A stretch of 64,000 bases of DNA from Parapedobacter composti (GCF_900112315.1 NZ_FOLL01000010.1:101715-165714), one strand, 5' to 3'; shown: positions 9,084 to 17,648, counted from the first letter of the stretch. Made by a program: numbers and translations. The notes: a model not told the origin generated them from the sequence alone.

Positions 9084-10635
9084 ATAACTTTATTTCAACC
9101 TCTTTGCCATTGAAGAAATGGAATTCCGTCAGGTAATAAGAAGACACTGGTTTTACCCTTATCCATCGCCCGAATTTGAAAAACCATTTCAACCGTCGGG
9201 AAATGATTCCGGATTTGACGTAAGCATAGATATAGGGATGCACACATAGTGTAATGCTCCGCTCATTCTGTTCCTGGAGGATAAAGCTCAGGTTGTTCTC
9301 GATATCGTCCATCAGTACGATGCTGGAACGGATTTCACCAGTACCGCCGCAGGCCGGACACTTCTCATTGGTAACAATAGTCATTTCTGGCCGTACGCGC
9401 TGCCGGGTGATCTGCACCAGCCCGAATTTACTGGGCGGCAAAATGGTATGACGCGCTCGGTCATTGGCCATGCATTGCTTAAGGTAAGTATGCAGCTCCT
9501 TACGGCTCGCAGGTTTATGCATATCGATAAAATCGATGACCACGATGCCCCCCATATCACGTAGCCGCAGTTGGCGTGCAATTTCCTTGGCAGCTTCTTT
9601 GTTGACCTGCAAGGCGTTCTCCTCCTGCGTATCTTTATTGGCGGTACGATTGCCGCTGTTTACATCGATAACATGCAACGCCTCTGTATGTTCGATAACC
9701 AGGTAGGCTCCGCCATGCAGGTTTACCGTCTTGCCAAACGCAGCCTTGATCTGGCGCTCAATGCCGAAGTGCTCAAAAATAGGCTCTTTGTGCTTATATA
9801 ATTTAACTATTTTCTCCAGGTCTGGCGAGATCTCCTGCACGTATGACCGGGTCTCATCAAAGATGGCTTGATCATTGACATAGATGTGTGAAAATTCATC
9901 GGTGAGGATGTCTCGCAGAATGGTGGAGGTGCGATCCATTTCGCCAAGTACCTTTTGAGTAGGTTCAGCGGAACGCAATCGGCTGGTAAATACCTCCCAT
10001 TTGGAAATCAGATCCAGCAAATCCTTTTGCAGTTCTGCAACGCCCTTTCCTTCCGAAACCGTGCGGATGATAACGCCGAAGTTGGCCGGCTTAATACTCT
10101 CGACTATTTTCTTGAGCCGACTCCGTTCGGCATTACCTTTGATGCGCTTGGATATGGAAACGGCACTCGAAAACGGCACCAATACCACATACCTTCCAGC
10201 GATGGATAAATCCGAACTTAACCTGGGGCCTTTAGTAGATATAGGCTCTTTGGCAATCTGTACAGGCAACAACATGTTGCGGGATAATACTTCGGAAATT
10301 TTACCCGCTTTGTTGATATCCTTTTCTAACTTTAAACTATCGAGCAGTTTCTCTTTGTAACTGCCATTCTTTACTACCTTGGTGAGCTTGATGAGCGACT
10401 GTACCTGGGGGCCTAAGTCCAGATAATGCAAGAATGCGTCCTTAGAATAACCGACATCCACGAACGCGGCATTCAGGCCCGGCATTATCTTCTTTATCCT
10501 ACCTAAGTAGATATCACCTACAGCATAATTGTTGTTGGCGGGCTCTTTATTGAGCTCTACAAGCTGTTTGTCCTGTAGTAAAGCGATAGTAACTCCCTTT
10601 TCGGGAGTTGAATCGATGATTAACTCCTTTACCAA
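9082..10635 (-). CDS. rng: Ribonuclease E/G family protein
   Basis: A 517-residue endoribonuclease for rRNA maturation and mRNA decay. The S1 domain (about 36-115) begins with VGDIYLGRIKKIMPGLNAAF. The catalytic DNase I-like core contains VIDVNSGNRT and GGIVVIDFIDM, the metal aspartates. CPACGGTG is the zinc-link found in RNase E/G. The start is decided by the sequence: in frame, TAG lies two codons before the TTG at 10635, so translation must begin at CTG or TTG, and MVKELIIDS is the usual family N-terminus. It follows the small ribosomal protein gene. Confidence 0.92.
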   Translation of the reverse strand: MVKELIIDSTPEKGVTIALLQDKQLVELNKEPANNNYAVGDIYLGRIKKIMPGLNAAFVDVGYSKDAFLHYLDLGPQVQSLIKLTKVVKNGSYKEKLLDSLKLEKDINKAGKISEVLSRNMLLPVQIAKEPISTKGPRLSSDLSIAGRYVVLVPFSSAVSISKRIKGNAERSRLKKIVESIKPANFGVIIRTVSEGKGVAELQKDLLDLISKWEVFTSRLRSAEPTQKVLGEMDRTSTILRDILTDEFSHIYVNDQAIFDETRSYVQEISPDLEKIVKLYKHKEPIFEHFGIERQIKAAFGKTVNLHGGAYLVIEHTEALHVIDVNSGNRTANKDTQEENALQVNKEAAKEIARQLRLRDMGGIVVIDFIDMHKPASRKELHTYLKQCMANDRARHTILPPSKFGLVQITRQRVRPEMTIVTNEKCPACGGTGEIRSSIVLMDDIENNLSFILQEQNERSITLCVHPYIYAYVKSGIISRRLKWFFKFGRWIRVKPVSSYYLTEFHFFNGKEVEIKL

Positions 10636-10813
10636 CAGCTACTTTTTTTACAAAGCAGGCGATTTGAAACAACCGCTGCTCTGAATGAAACAATAAAATA
10701 CGTTTAACAAACACCCAAAATCTTCCGGCAAGTGTTCATTTGGGGCAGAGTTCGATGGTGGAAACACGCTCATTTATATACCCCATTCCGGAAGCGGGCT
10801 GTACAGGCCTGAA

Positions 10814-10903
10814 CTATTTTTTCTTATGCCTGTTTTTTCTTAAACGCTTTTTACGTTTGTGGGTAGCCATTTTGTGTCTTTTTCTCTTTTTTCCGCTTGG
10901 CAT
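10814..10903 (-). CDS. 29-residue basic ribosomal protein (AURKAIP1/COX24 domain, bS22/mS38-like)
   Basis: This very short gene encodes 29 residues, 18 of them Lys, Arg or His. It begins MPSGKKRKRHKMATHKRKKR and ends in RKNRHKKK. The pattern matches the small AURKAIP1/COX24-domain proteins annotated throughout Bacteroidota, which are related to mitochondrial ribosomal protein mS38 and actinobacterial bS22. It lies between the TPR gene and rng, on the same strand. A ribosomal role is inferred from the family. The product is shorter than common gene-calling cut-offs. Confidence 0.85.
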   Translation of the reverse strand: MPSGKKRKRHKMATHKRKKRLRKNRHKKK

Positions 10904-10936
10904 AGCTTAATTTTTTTAATGAATGATTGAATTAAT

Positions 10937-11794
10937 TTATTTACTCAACTCATCGATTTTACGATTGATGAATTGGGTGAGGGTTGGATCTGCGGCTAAA
11001 TCCCGGCTTTTTTCAAAAGCGGCTATCGCTTCGCGTTTCAACCCAATGTTTTCGTAACTCGTTGCGAGGTAAAAATAAGATTCTGCGTCTGGCTGTTGTT
11101 CAATTACCGTTTTGAAACGGTCTATAGCACGGTCAAACTGCCGTGATTGCATGGAAAACAAACCTAAGCTCTTGTTTGCCTCTACATGTGAGGGATCTGC
11201 TTTTACAACTTCCTGAAGAAGTGCAATTCCTTGCATGGGATTGTCCGTGCCCGTTACATAGGCACTACCTAAGCCTGTTTTTGCATCCAAATCATCTGCA
11301 TTATACTTCAATGCGTTCTGGTATGCATTAATCGCGTAACTGTTGAGTTCCCGCACCAATGCGGTATCTCGAAGATTGGTATAGGCAGCACGATAAGCAT
11401 CACCTGCTTTAAACCAATACTCAAATTGAGGCTCGAGCTTGGCGAGTTCCTCATAAACAAAGCCAAGGGGTGCAGGTTTATTTACATCGTCCCATTTGGA
11501 GGCGAGTTGTTGGAGGAGAGCTACTTTCTCTGCTCCGGAAGCCTTTGTCAATTTCGATTCTATTGTCGAAATTTCACCGATAATCTGCGGATTCAGCCCT
11601 TGTTTGGCCTGCTGCGACATCAGCTCAAAGGTGGCCTGTGATGTTGCGTGAGCATCCGTTGCTGCGTTCTTATCTTCGTTGACCAAACCTTTTATAGGCT
11701 GCGCTAAAAGGAACCCCATCAGCGCGATGGTAGTTGTAATAGCGATAATCTGTTTGGTCCGTTGCTGCATGATGGGTTGCTGCTTGCTTTGCAA
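10937..11794 (-). CDS. Tetratricopeptide-repeat protein with N-terminal membrane anchor
   Basis: A 285-residue protein with a single hydrophobic segment at about 16-34, followed by alpha-helical TPR units from about 110. The clearest repeats contain AYQNALKYNADDLDAKTGLG, PSHVEANKSLGLFSMQSRQF and DAESYFYLATSYENIGLK. TPR arrays mediate protein contacts, and the single anchor suggests the repeats face the periplasm. It sits 11 bases downstream of HU and upstream of the tiny ribosomal protein and rng, an order I recall from relatives. Specific function unknown. Confidence 0.85.
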   Translation of the reverse strand: MQSKQQPIMQQRTKQIIAITTTIALMGFLLAQPIKGLVNEDKNAATDAHATSQATFELMSQQAKQGLNPQIIGEISTIESKLTKASGAEKVALLQQLASKWDDVNKPAPLGFVYEELAKLEPQFEYWFKAGDAYRAAYTNLRDTALVRELNSYAINAYQNALKYNADDLDAKTGLGSAYVTGTDNPMQGIALLQEVVKADPSHVEANKSLGLFSMQSRQFDRAIDRFKTVIEQQPDAESYFYLATSYENIGLKREAIAAFEKSRDLAADPTLTQFINRKIDELSK

Positions 11795-11805
11795 TAAAGC
11801 AGAAA

Positions 11806-12090
11806 TTATTTATTGCCTGCCTTTACCTTCTCAACAAATGTTTTGGCCGGTTTAAAGGTGGGTACGTAATGCGCGGGGATTATGATTGCCGTATTTTTTG
11901 AAATGTTGCGTGCTGTTTTTTCTGCTCGTTTTTTTACCACAAAACTACCGAATCCTCTTACGTATACGTTTTCACCCCCAATCATTGCGTTCTTTACAAC
12001 TTTGAAAAAAGCTTCAACCGTTTCTTGGACATCCACTTTCTCCAATCCGGTTTTGTTGGAGATCTCTGCGATAATTTCTGCTTTAGTCAT
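11806..12090 (-). CDS. hup: HU-family DNA-binding protein
   Basis: A 94-residue nucleoid protein that bends DNA non-specifically as a dimer. It begins MTKAEIIAEISNKTGLEK, then has the beta-arm core with VYVRGFGSFVVKKRAEKTAR (the family GFGSF signature) and IPAHYVPTFKPAK near the C-terminus. Length and order are standard for HU/IHF. A TACTTTTG box lies about 60 bases upstream on the same strand. It is the first gene of the HU - TPR - small ribosomal protein - rng group. Confidence 0.95.
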   Translation of the reverse strand: MTKAEIIAEISNKTGLEKVDVQETVEAFFKVVKNAMIGGENVYVRGFGSFVVKKRAEKTARNISKNTAIIIPAHYVPTFKPAKTFVEKVKAGNK

Positions 12091-12150
12091 ATCTATATTT
12101 TTTGTAAATAATTATTTTTCAACACGTAAGCCCTTCCGATGTTGGGGATG

Positions 12151-12158
12151 CAAAAGTA
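12151..12158 (-). promoter_or_regulatory. Promoter -7 box of the HU gene
   Basis: On the minus strand this reads TACTTTTG, matching TAnnTTTG. It lies 60 bases before the HU start. The rest of the 250-base HU/SDR gap is AT-rich, and I see no second clear box for the divergent SDR gene. Confidence 0.55.
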
Positions 12159-12340
12159 TCGCTTTAAAACGATATCTTAAAATAAAATTGTTAAATTTTT
12201 GTAAATGAATGTGTTCCCTGCGTTTCCCATCAAAAATGGCTACAACGTTTTCGTAGATAATTTCTAAAAAGTCGTTAAGGTTCAGCCCATTTTGTTAATA
12301 TTGGGGATTCAAAATACAGTATAGACCTTATTTTTTACTT

Positions 12341-13162
12341 ATGGATGGAATACAGCAATTTTCTTTAGCTGGCAAGGTAGTAGTGATTACAGGAGCTACC
12401 GGGGTATTGGGGGAATCATTTGCTTTGGCGACTGCGGCTGCAGGAGCAAAGGTGGCCGTATTAGGCCGTAATGAGGAACGGGCCCACGCTCGTGTAGAGG
12501 CAATCAAATCCAACGGTGGAACGGCCATGGCCGTTATTACCGATGTATTGGATGAAGCTGCCGTACAGCGGGCAAAAGAACAGATTTTAGCCGCATGGGG
12601 CACCATAGATGGTTTGGTAAATGCTGCGGGGGGCAACATCCCTGGGGCAACGATAGGCCCTGATCAAAATCTGTTTGAGGCTAAGATAGAAGACACCAAA
12701 AAAGCCGTGGAACTCAACCTTTTCGGAACCGTTATTCCTACGCATGTTTTTGGACGGGTGATTGCCGAAAAAGGCAAAGGCTCCATTGTAAATATATCTT
12801 CATTGGCTGCACAACAGGCCATCACCCGTGTGCTTGGCTACAATATGGCTAAATGCGCTATTGAAGGTTATACCAAATGGATGGCGGTGGAGCTTGCTCA
12901 GCGATACGGTGACAAGATACGCGTAAACGCCATCGCTCCCGGTGTGTTCCTAACCGAACAGAACCGGACGCTGCTTACCAATCCGGACGGATCGTATACC
13001 GACCGCGCGCAACGCTTCGTAAACAATACGGCTTACGGCAGGCTAGGCGCCCCACAGGAACTGACTGGCACGCTGATATTTTTACTGAGTGACGCTTCTG
13101 GCTTCGTATCTGGAGAAACTATCCTGGTAGATGGCGGTTTCAATGCATGGAGCGGGGTTTAA
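12341..13162 (+). CDS. SDR oxidoreductase, probable D-mannonate (fructuronate) oxidoreductase
   Basis: A classical short-chain dehydrogenase of 273 residues. It has the NAD(P)-binding ITGATGVLGES (about 16-26), VNAAGGN, catalytic Ser in NISSLAA, and the Tyr/Lys pair in YNMAK; the C-terminus FVSGETILVDGGF is typical. It lies 20 bases before uxuA, which with uxaC forms the glucuronate route. The missing step, fructuronate to mannonate, is therefore the natural assignment, taken by an SDR instead of the long-chain UxuB of enterobacteria. The assignment is contextual. Confidence 0.75.
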   Translation: MDGIQQFSLAGKVVVITGATGVLGESFALATAAAGAKVAVLGRNEERAHARVEAIKSNGGTAMAVITDVLDEAAVQRAKEQILAAWGTIDGLVNAAGGNIPGATIGPDQNLFEAKIEDTKKAVELNLFGTVIPTHVFGRVIAEKGKGSIVNISSLAAQQAITRVLGYNMAKCAIEGYTKWMAVELAQRYGDKIRVNAIAPGVFLTEQNRTLLTNPDGSYTDRAQRFVNNTAYGRLGAPQELTGTLIFLLSDASGFVSGETILVDGGFNAWSGV

Positions 13163-13182
13163 AATAAAAAGCATAAAGAATA

Positions 13183-14346
13183 ATGACAAAGAAACTTGAA
13201 CAGACCTGGCGGTGGTACGGCCCTGCCGACACGGTATCTTTACAAGACATTAAACAAGCCGGAGCGACCGGTATCGTAACCGCTCTTCATCATATTCCGC
13301 ATGGCGAGGTTTGGCCCGTGGATGATATCCGTGAACGTAAAACCGATATTGAGGCAGCGGGGCTTAGGTGGAGCGTGGTGGAAAGCGTGCCTGTGCATGA
13401 AGCTATTAAAACCCGAAGGGCAGATGCGCAGCGTTACCTGGAAAATTACAGGCAAACCCTACGAAACCTTGCCCAGGAGGGTATTAAGACGATTTGCTAT
13501 AATTTTATGCCCGTACTGGACTGGACACGCACCCAACTTGATTTAGAAATGAAAGACGGCTCCAAAGCGCTGTATTTCAATTGGAACGATTTAGCTGTCT
13601 TTGATTTGTTTGTACTGAAGCGCGAGGGCGCCGAGCGGGACTACCCCGACGACGTCAAAGCCGAAGCCCAAAGACGGTATGAAAGTTATACGGACGATCA
13701 GATCGCTTTGTTGAACACCAATATCCTGATGGGTATTCCTGGCGAACGGAGCACTGAACTGGATGAACTTCGCGAAAGCATCCGCGAGTACGCCGATATC
13801 GGTTTTGACGGCTTACGTAAAAACCTAATCTGGTTTTTGTCATCCATTGCCGATGTTTGCGAAGAGCACGGCATCCGCATGACCATTCACCCTGACGACC
13901 CGCCTGATCCGATTTTGGGCCTGCCCCGGATAGCCAGTAATAAGGAAGATTTGCTTTACATTATCCGCGAACTGGACAGGCCATTCAATGGCATTTGTTT
14001 CTGCACCGGATCGCTGGGCGCTGGCATGACCAACGATATTCCGGCTATTTTTGACGCCGTGAAGGAACGCGTTTATTTTGTGCACTTACGTAATGTCAAG
14101 AAAGACGCACAGGGAAACTTCTTCGAGGCTGACCACTTAGATGGCGATGTAAATATGTACGCGGTCATGAAGGCGCTGGTAGCCGAGAACCAACGGCGCA
14201 ACACACCTATCCCCTTCCGGCCGGACCATGGTCATCAGATGCTGGATGACCTCCAAAAGACCACCGCCCCCGGTTATTCGGCTATTGGCCGTCTTCGCGG
14301 GCTGGCAGAATTACGCGGATTAGAACTTGGCATCACTGGTCAATAA
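13183..14346 (+). CDS. uxuA: Mannonate dehydratase
   Basis: UxuA dehydrates D-mannonate to 2-keto-3-deoxygluconate in hexuronate catabolism. The 387-residue TIM-barrel protein has the family N-terminus QTWRWYGPADTVSLQDIKQAG, then GATGIVTALHHIPHGEVW, MTIHPDDPPDPILGLPRI (metal ligands), GICFCTGSLGAG, VYFVHLRNVK and FRPDHGHQMLDD. It is the second gene of the operon. A perfect 23-base tandem duplication starts within its last codons and ends beyond its stop. Confidence 0.95.
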   Translation: MTKKLEQTWRWYGPADTVSLQDIKQAGATGIVTALHHIPHGEVWPVDDIRERKTDIEAAGLRWSVVESVPVHEAIKTRRADAQRYLENYRQTLRNLAQEGIKTICYNFMPVLDWTRTQLDLEMKDGSKALYFNWNDLAVFDLFVLKREGAERDYPDDVKAEAQRRYESYTDDQIALLNTNILMGIPGERSTELDELRESIREYADIGFDGLRKNLIWFLSSIADVCEEHGIRMTIHPDDPPDPILGLPRIASNKEDLLYIIRELDRPFNGICFCTGSLGAGMTNDIPAIFDAVKERVYFVHLRNVKKDAQGNFFEADHLDGDVNMYAVMKALVAENQRRNTPIPFRPDHGHQMLDDLQKTTAPGYSAIGRLRGLAELRGLELGITGQ

Positions 14347-14369
14347 AACTTGGCATCACTGGTCAATAA
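14324..14369. repeat. Perfect 23-bp tandem duplication at the uxuA/uxaC junction
   Basis: Bases 14324-14346 (start AACTTGGCATC, end GGTCAATAA) are repeated exactly at 14347-14369 and followed by a further AAC. The first copy holds the last codons and stop of uxuA; the second is non-coding and forms the intergenic spacer. It extends the uxaC frame to a spurious TTG at 14350. Confidence 0.95.
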
Positions 14370-14376
14370 AACGGAT

Positions 14377-15780
14377 ATGGCTTATTTTATTCACGATAAC
14401 TTTCTACTGCATACCGACGTGGCCCAACGGCTGTATCACGATTATGCCAAAGCGTTGCCCATTATCGATTATCATTCGCATTTGCCGCCGGATACGGTGG
14501 CTGCCGATTCCTATTTCGATAACATCACACACATCTGGCTGGCTGGAGACCACTACAAATGGCGGGCACAGCGGGCGCTGGGCATTCCGGAAAAGTACAT
14601 CACCGGCGATGCGGATGACCGGGAAAAATTCCGCAAATGGGCGGAAACCGTACCTTACACGCTGCGGAACCCGTTATACCACTGGACCCACATGGAACTA
14701 AAGAACCCATTTGGCGTTACTGAATTGCTGGGGCCCGATAATGCTGATGCTATTTTCGATAATACCTCGGCCCGATTGCAAACACCCGGCTTCTCACCCC
14801 GTGGGCTCCTGCGCCATTTCAACGTGGAAATGGTAGGCACCACGGATGACCCCACTGACGACCTTAATCACCACCGGATCATCGCTCAGTCGGGATTCGA
14901 GACCAAGGTGTTGCCCTCGTTTCGACCGGACAAGGTCTTCCAACTTAGTAAAGGCGATCAATACCGGCACTATATCAGAAAGCTGGAAGCCAGCAGCGGC
15001 GTCGCTATTGTTGATCTGGATACTTTGTTGGATGCCCTATGGAAGCGGCTGTATTACTTCCATGCCCACGGTTGCCGCATCGCGGATCATGGCTTGAGTC
15101 ATCTGCCGGAGGCTGGTACGTCGGCCGTTTCTTTGGATGAGGTATTCAAACAAGTGCTCGATGGCAACGACCGCCTCGCTGCCGAGCATGAAGAAGCGTT
15201 CACTTATGTGGTTCTGTCTGAGCTGTGCAAGCTGTATCACGATAAGGGCTGGGTGCAGCAATTCCATCTTGGCCCGCTACGCAACACCAATAACCGGAAA
15301 TTGCGCGAGCTCGGCCCTGATACCGGTTATGATTCCATCGGCGATTTCCGGCAGGCAGTAAGCATGCAGCGGTTTTTCAATGCGCTGGAAGAAGAGGACC
15401 GATTGGCCAAGACCATTGTGTATAACCTGAACCCGTCGGACAATGCCGTATTTGCAGCCATGATGGGAAATTTCCAAGCCGAGGGAATCAAAGGAAAAAT
15501 GCAATTCGGCTCTGGCTGGTGGTTTCTGGATCAATTAGACGGCATGACCCAACAGTTGAATACATTATCGAATATCGGGCTGATCAGCTGTTTTGTGGGC
15601 ATGCTTACGGATTCAAGGAGCTTTCTCTCCTACTCTCGCCACGATTATTTCAGAAGACTGCTCTGCAGCCTTTTTGCTGAAGACATCAACCGGGGGCTTA
15701 TACCGGATGACATCCAGTGGACCGGCAAAATCATCCAGGATATTTGTTACCACAATGCCAAAGGATATTTTGAATACTAA
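14377..15780 (+). CDS. uxaC: Glucuronate (uronate) isomerase
   Basis: UxaC interconverts D-glucuronate and D-fructuronate, or galacturonate and tagaturonate, as the entry step of the pathway. The ATG at 14377 gives 467 residues, the usual length. Amidohydrolase-like motifs are IIDYHSHLPPDTVAAD near the N-terminus, VGTTDDPTDDL, the FHAHGCRIADHGL segment and SYSRHDYFRRLLC near the end. An upstream TTG at 14350 arises from the tandem duplication and encodes unrelated residues, so I reject it. With the SDR and uxuA it completes glucuronate to 2-keto-3-deoxygluconate. Confidence 0.95.
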   Translation: MAYFIHDNFLLHTDVAQRLYHDYAKALPIIDYHSHLPPDTVAADSYFDNITHIWLAGDHYKWRAQRALGIPEKYITGDADDREKFRKWAETVPYTLRNPLYHWTHMELKNPFGVTELLGPDNADAIFDNTSARLQTPGFSPRGLLRHFNVEMVGTTDDPTDDLNHHRIIAQSGFETKVLPSFRPDKVFQLSKGDQYRHYIRKLEASSGVAIVDLDTLLDALWKRLYYFHAHGCRIADHGLSHLPEAGTSAVSLDEVFKQVLDGNDRLAAEHEEAFTYVVLSELCKLYHDKGWVQQFHLGPLRNTNNRKLRELGPDTGYDSIGDFRQAVSMQRFFNALEEEDRLAKTIVYNLNPSDNAVFAAMMGNFQAEGIKGKMQFGSGWWFLDQLDGMTQQLNTLSNIGLISCFVGMLTDSRSFLSYSRHDYFRRLLCSLFAEDINRGLIPDDIQWTGKIIQDICYHNAKGYFEY

Positions 15781-15853
15781 CGACTGGGCCGCTGACTTTC
15801 CGGCGGCCCTACCGTTCACGGCGACCTCCAGTCCGCTATAGGCCGTCCTATCA

Positions 15854-15891
15854 TAAAAAAAGGACAAGCGATGAAAATCTTCACTTGTCCT
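15854..15891 (-). terminator. Intrinsic terminator of tRNA-Arg
   Basis: AGGACAAG (15861-15868) pairs with CTTGTCCT (15884-15891), with an inner TGAA/TTCA helix and a three-base bulge. On the minus strand the hairpin is followed by a run of T, directly downstream of the tRNA. Confidence 0.7.
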
Positions 15892-15897
15892 ATCTTG

Positions 15898-15969
15898 TAG
15901 CCTCGACAGGAATCGAACCTGTATCAAAAGTTTAGGAAACTTCTATTCTATCCATTGAACTACGAGGCC
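15898..15969 (-). tRNA. tRNA-Arg (anticodon CCT)
   Basis: Read on the minus strand, the 72-base sequence folds as a full cloverleaf. The acceptor stem is GGCCTCG/CGAGGCT (first pair G-U), the D-arm contains GTTCAATGGATAGAAT, the anticodon stem is GAAGT/ACTTT with loop TTCCTAA, and the T-arm is ACAGG-TTCGATT-CCTGT, with discriminator A. Anticodon CCT reads AGG. CCA is not encoded. Confidence 0.95.
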
Positions 15970-15982
15970 TAAACGTCGGGAG

Positions 15983-15990
15983 CAAAAATA
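15983..15990 (-). promoter_or_regulatory. Promoter -7 box of tRNA-Arg
   Basis: TATTTTTG on the minus strand, 14 bases before the mature tRNA 5' end, fits TAnnTTTG. No convincing -33 element is seen. Confidence 0.5.
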
Positions 15991-16102
15991 CGATTTTATG
16001 CTATATCTGAAAAACATTTCCTCAATCGCGGCATAACGCGGTAAGATAGATGATTTAAATGGCCTATTGACAAAAACAATACTGTTGATGCCAAGGAAAC
16101 CG

Positions 16103-16110
16103 TATCTTTG
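16103..16110 (+). promoter_or_regulatory. Promoter -7 box of the peroxiredoxin gene
   Basis: TATCTTTG lies 27 bases before the ATG at 16138. It also overlaps an in-frame TTG at 16108, which argues against starting translation there. Confidence 0.6.
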
Positions 16111-16137
16111 CAGCGTCAAATAAATATTGGATTTACT

Positions 16138-16782
16138 ATGAGTTTTACAGGAAAAAAATTCCCAAACATTACAGTCGATGCCATAGATTACCTCGGCGAC
16201 AATCTATCTATCAATATTTTTGAGGAAGCCACAAAAAAAGGTAAAAAGGTATTGCTGTTTTGGTATCCCAAAGATTTTACGTTCGTATGCCCCACGGAAC
16301 TGCATGCCTTCCAAGAGGCATTGCCCGAATTCGAAAAGCGCAACACCGTTGTTATTGGCGCATCATGCGACACCAACGAGGTTCATTTCGCATGGTTGAA
16401 TACGGCAAAGGATAACGGCGGTATCGAAGGCGTTACCTACCCGATTCTTGCGGATACCAACCGCAACCTTTCGCGCATATTGGGCATATTGGAAGGAGAA
16501 GAGAAAGAAAATGACGAATTCGGTTACCTTTTCGAAGGCTCGAATGTACCTTTCCGCGCTACTTACCTCATCGATGAACAAGGCAAAGTATTCCACGAAA
16601 GCGTGAACGACATGCCTGTTGGCCGCAACGTAAAAGAGTACCTTCGCCTAATCGACGCTTACGCCCACGTGCAGAAATTCGGTGAAGTATGCCCGGCCAA
16701 CTGGGAAGAAGGAAAGGAAGCCATGCATGCTACCCGCGATGGCGTGGCCAGCTACTTGGCAAGCCAGGTTTCTCTGAGCTAA
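16138..16782 (+). CDS. 2-Cys peroxiredoxin (AhpC/TSA family)
   Basis: A cytoplasmic thiol peroxidase that reduces H2O2 and alkyl hydroperoxides. From the ATG at 16138 it is 214 residues. The peroxidatic cysteine is Cys51 in FTFVCPTEL and the resolving cysteine is Cys185 in GEVCPANWEEG, so it is a typical 2-Cys enzyme. The TTG at 16108 falls inside the promoter box and is rejected. A small thioredoxin follows after a strong hairpin and is a plausible reductant for it. Confidence 0.95.
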   Translation: MSFTGKKFPNITVDAIDYLGDNLSINIFEEATKKGKKVLLFWYPKDFTFVCPTELHAFQEALPEFEKRNTVVIGASCDTNEVHFAWLNTAKDNGGIEGVTYPILADTNRNLSRILGILEGEEKENDEFGYLFEGSNVPFRATYLIDEQGKVFHESVNDMPVGRNVKEYLRLIDAYAHVQKFGEVCPANWEEGKEAMHATRDGVASYLASQVSLS

Positions 16783-16800
16783 GCAATACCACACTAATTA

Positions 16801-16840
16801 AGGCGCACGGGGGTTGACGTTTCGCTCAACCTCCGCGCCT
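16801..16840 (+). other. Strong intercistronic hairpin between peroxiredoxin and thioredoxin genes
   Basis: AGGCGC at 16801 pairs with GCGCCT ending at 16840. Inside it, nine pairs form between GGGGGTTGA and TCAACCTCC (one G-U), leaving an AC bulge and an 8-base loop. No U-run follows at once; CTCC-A7-T5 intervenes. It may protect or partially terminate the peroxiredoxin mRNA before thioredoxin at 16860. Confidence 0.5.
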
Positions 16841-16859
16841 CTCCAAAAAAATTTTTGTC

Positions 16860-17174
16860 ATGTTAAAAGAATTAGAAAACGATAACTTGGCCGATATCGT
16901 CAAGGATAACGATGTCGTGCTGGTACAGTATTCCGCAACTTGGTGCGGGAACTGCAAAATCATGAAACCAAAATTCAAAAAACTGGCCTCAGAAAACGAC
17001 CACATCCCTTTCGTCATCGCTGATGCGGAGCGCTTTCCGCTGTCCCGGCAATTGGCCAATGTGAGTAATCTGCCCACGTTTGCCGCGTTCAAAGGGGGTA
17101 AATTGGTTAATCAGGTACAGACCAATAAATTTGATCCATTAATCGAACTGCTGAATGAAGTTACCCATAATTAA
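16860..17174 (+). CDS. Thioredoxin-family protein
   Basis: A 104-residue single-domain thioredoxin-like protein without signal peptide. The redox motif is Cys29-Gly-Asn-Cys32 in SATWCGNCKIMKP, replacing the usual CGPC, and the cis-Pro loop is VSNLPTFAAF. It lies just downstream of peroxiredoxin, so it may recycle that enzyme (inference). Its last 20 bases overlap the following DUF6952 gene in another frame, indicating coupled translation. Confidence 0.9.
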   Translation: MLKELENDNLADIVKDNDVVLVQYSATWCGNCKIMKPKFKKLASENDHIPFVIADAERFPLSRQLANVSNLPTFAAFKGGKLVNQVQTNKFDPLIELLNEVTHN

Positions 17175-17415
17175 ACACTTGGTAGAGTTCATCGATAAGA
17201 ATGACCAAGACTATGTGCTCGAAACCATTGAGACACTGGAAGCACTTACGGAGGTTCCTTCACTAAAGGATGAAGAACTGGATGTGATTGGAGAACTTAT
17301 CTCTAACCTATATGGTGCTATTGAAGTGGATAAACTGGTTAAAGGCGGCATGAATCAAAAAGAAGCGCTCAACGCATTCATGACACGGGTACTGGGCTCC
17401 ATCGATAAGGCATAA
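17155..17415 (+). CDS. DUF6952-family small protein
   Basis: An 86-residue acidic helical protein that I recall as a conserved Bacteroidota family (DUF6952) habitually found after this peroxiredoxin-thioredoxin pair. Conserved-looking stretches are MKLPIIKHLVEFI, EVPSLKDEELDVIGELISN and LYGAIEVDKLVKGGMNQKEA. It has no cysteine and no membrane segment. It overlaps the thioredoxin gene by 20 bases. Its function is unknown; context suggests a role in the peroxide-reducing module. Confidence 0.8.
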   Translation: MKLPIIKHLVEFIDKNDQDYVLETIETLEALTEVPSLKDEELDVIGELISNLYGAIEVDKLVKGGMNQKEALNAFMTRVLGSIDKA

Positions 17416-17648
17416 GTAATGGCAAAGCGCTGCCAACAACCTCTTGTTGACAACGGCACTTTTGTGGAAAACTTACCGTTTGCCTAACAGCGATTTGGCT
17501 ACTTATTATTGTAACTTTACCGTTGTTAAAGGTTAACTTCTTATAGGCCGCTTTGGCAGTTTTGGTTAAAACATCTCGTTTTTCCTCTTGGTGCTCATGT
17601 ACATTGCGGTTTTTTAAGGTGTAAATGGTTTTTTAATTGTTAATTTGC
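17416..17648 (+). other. Non-coding gap with possible small RNA
   Basis: I find no ORF that looks real here. A weak hairpin (CAACAA/TTGTTG at about 17433-17450) follows the DUF6952 stop. A TAACTTTA sequence at 17512-17519 could be a -7 box, and the next strong terminator is at 17649, so a transcript of about 150 bases could lie between them. No known RNA family is recognised. Confidence 0.3.

Noticed and set aside
15613..15927. Minus-strand frame of 104 codons overlapping tRNA-Arg and uxaC
   Set aside because: It begins inside the tRNA and runs antisense to uxaC through the tRNA terminator.
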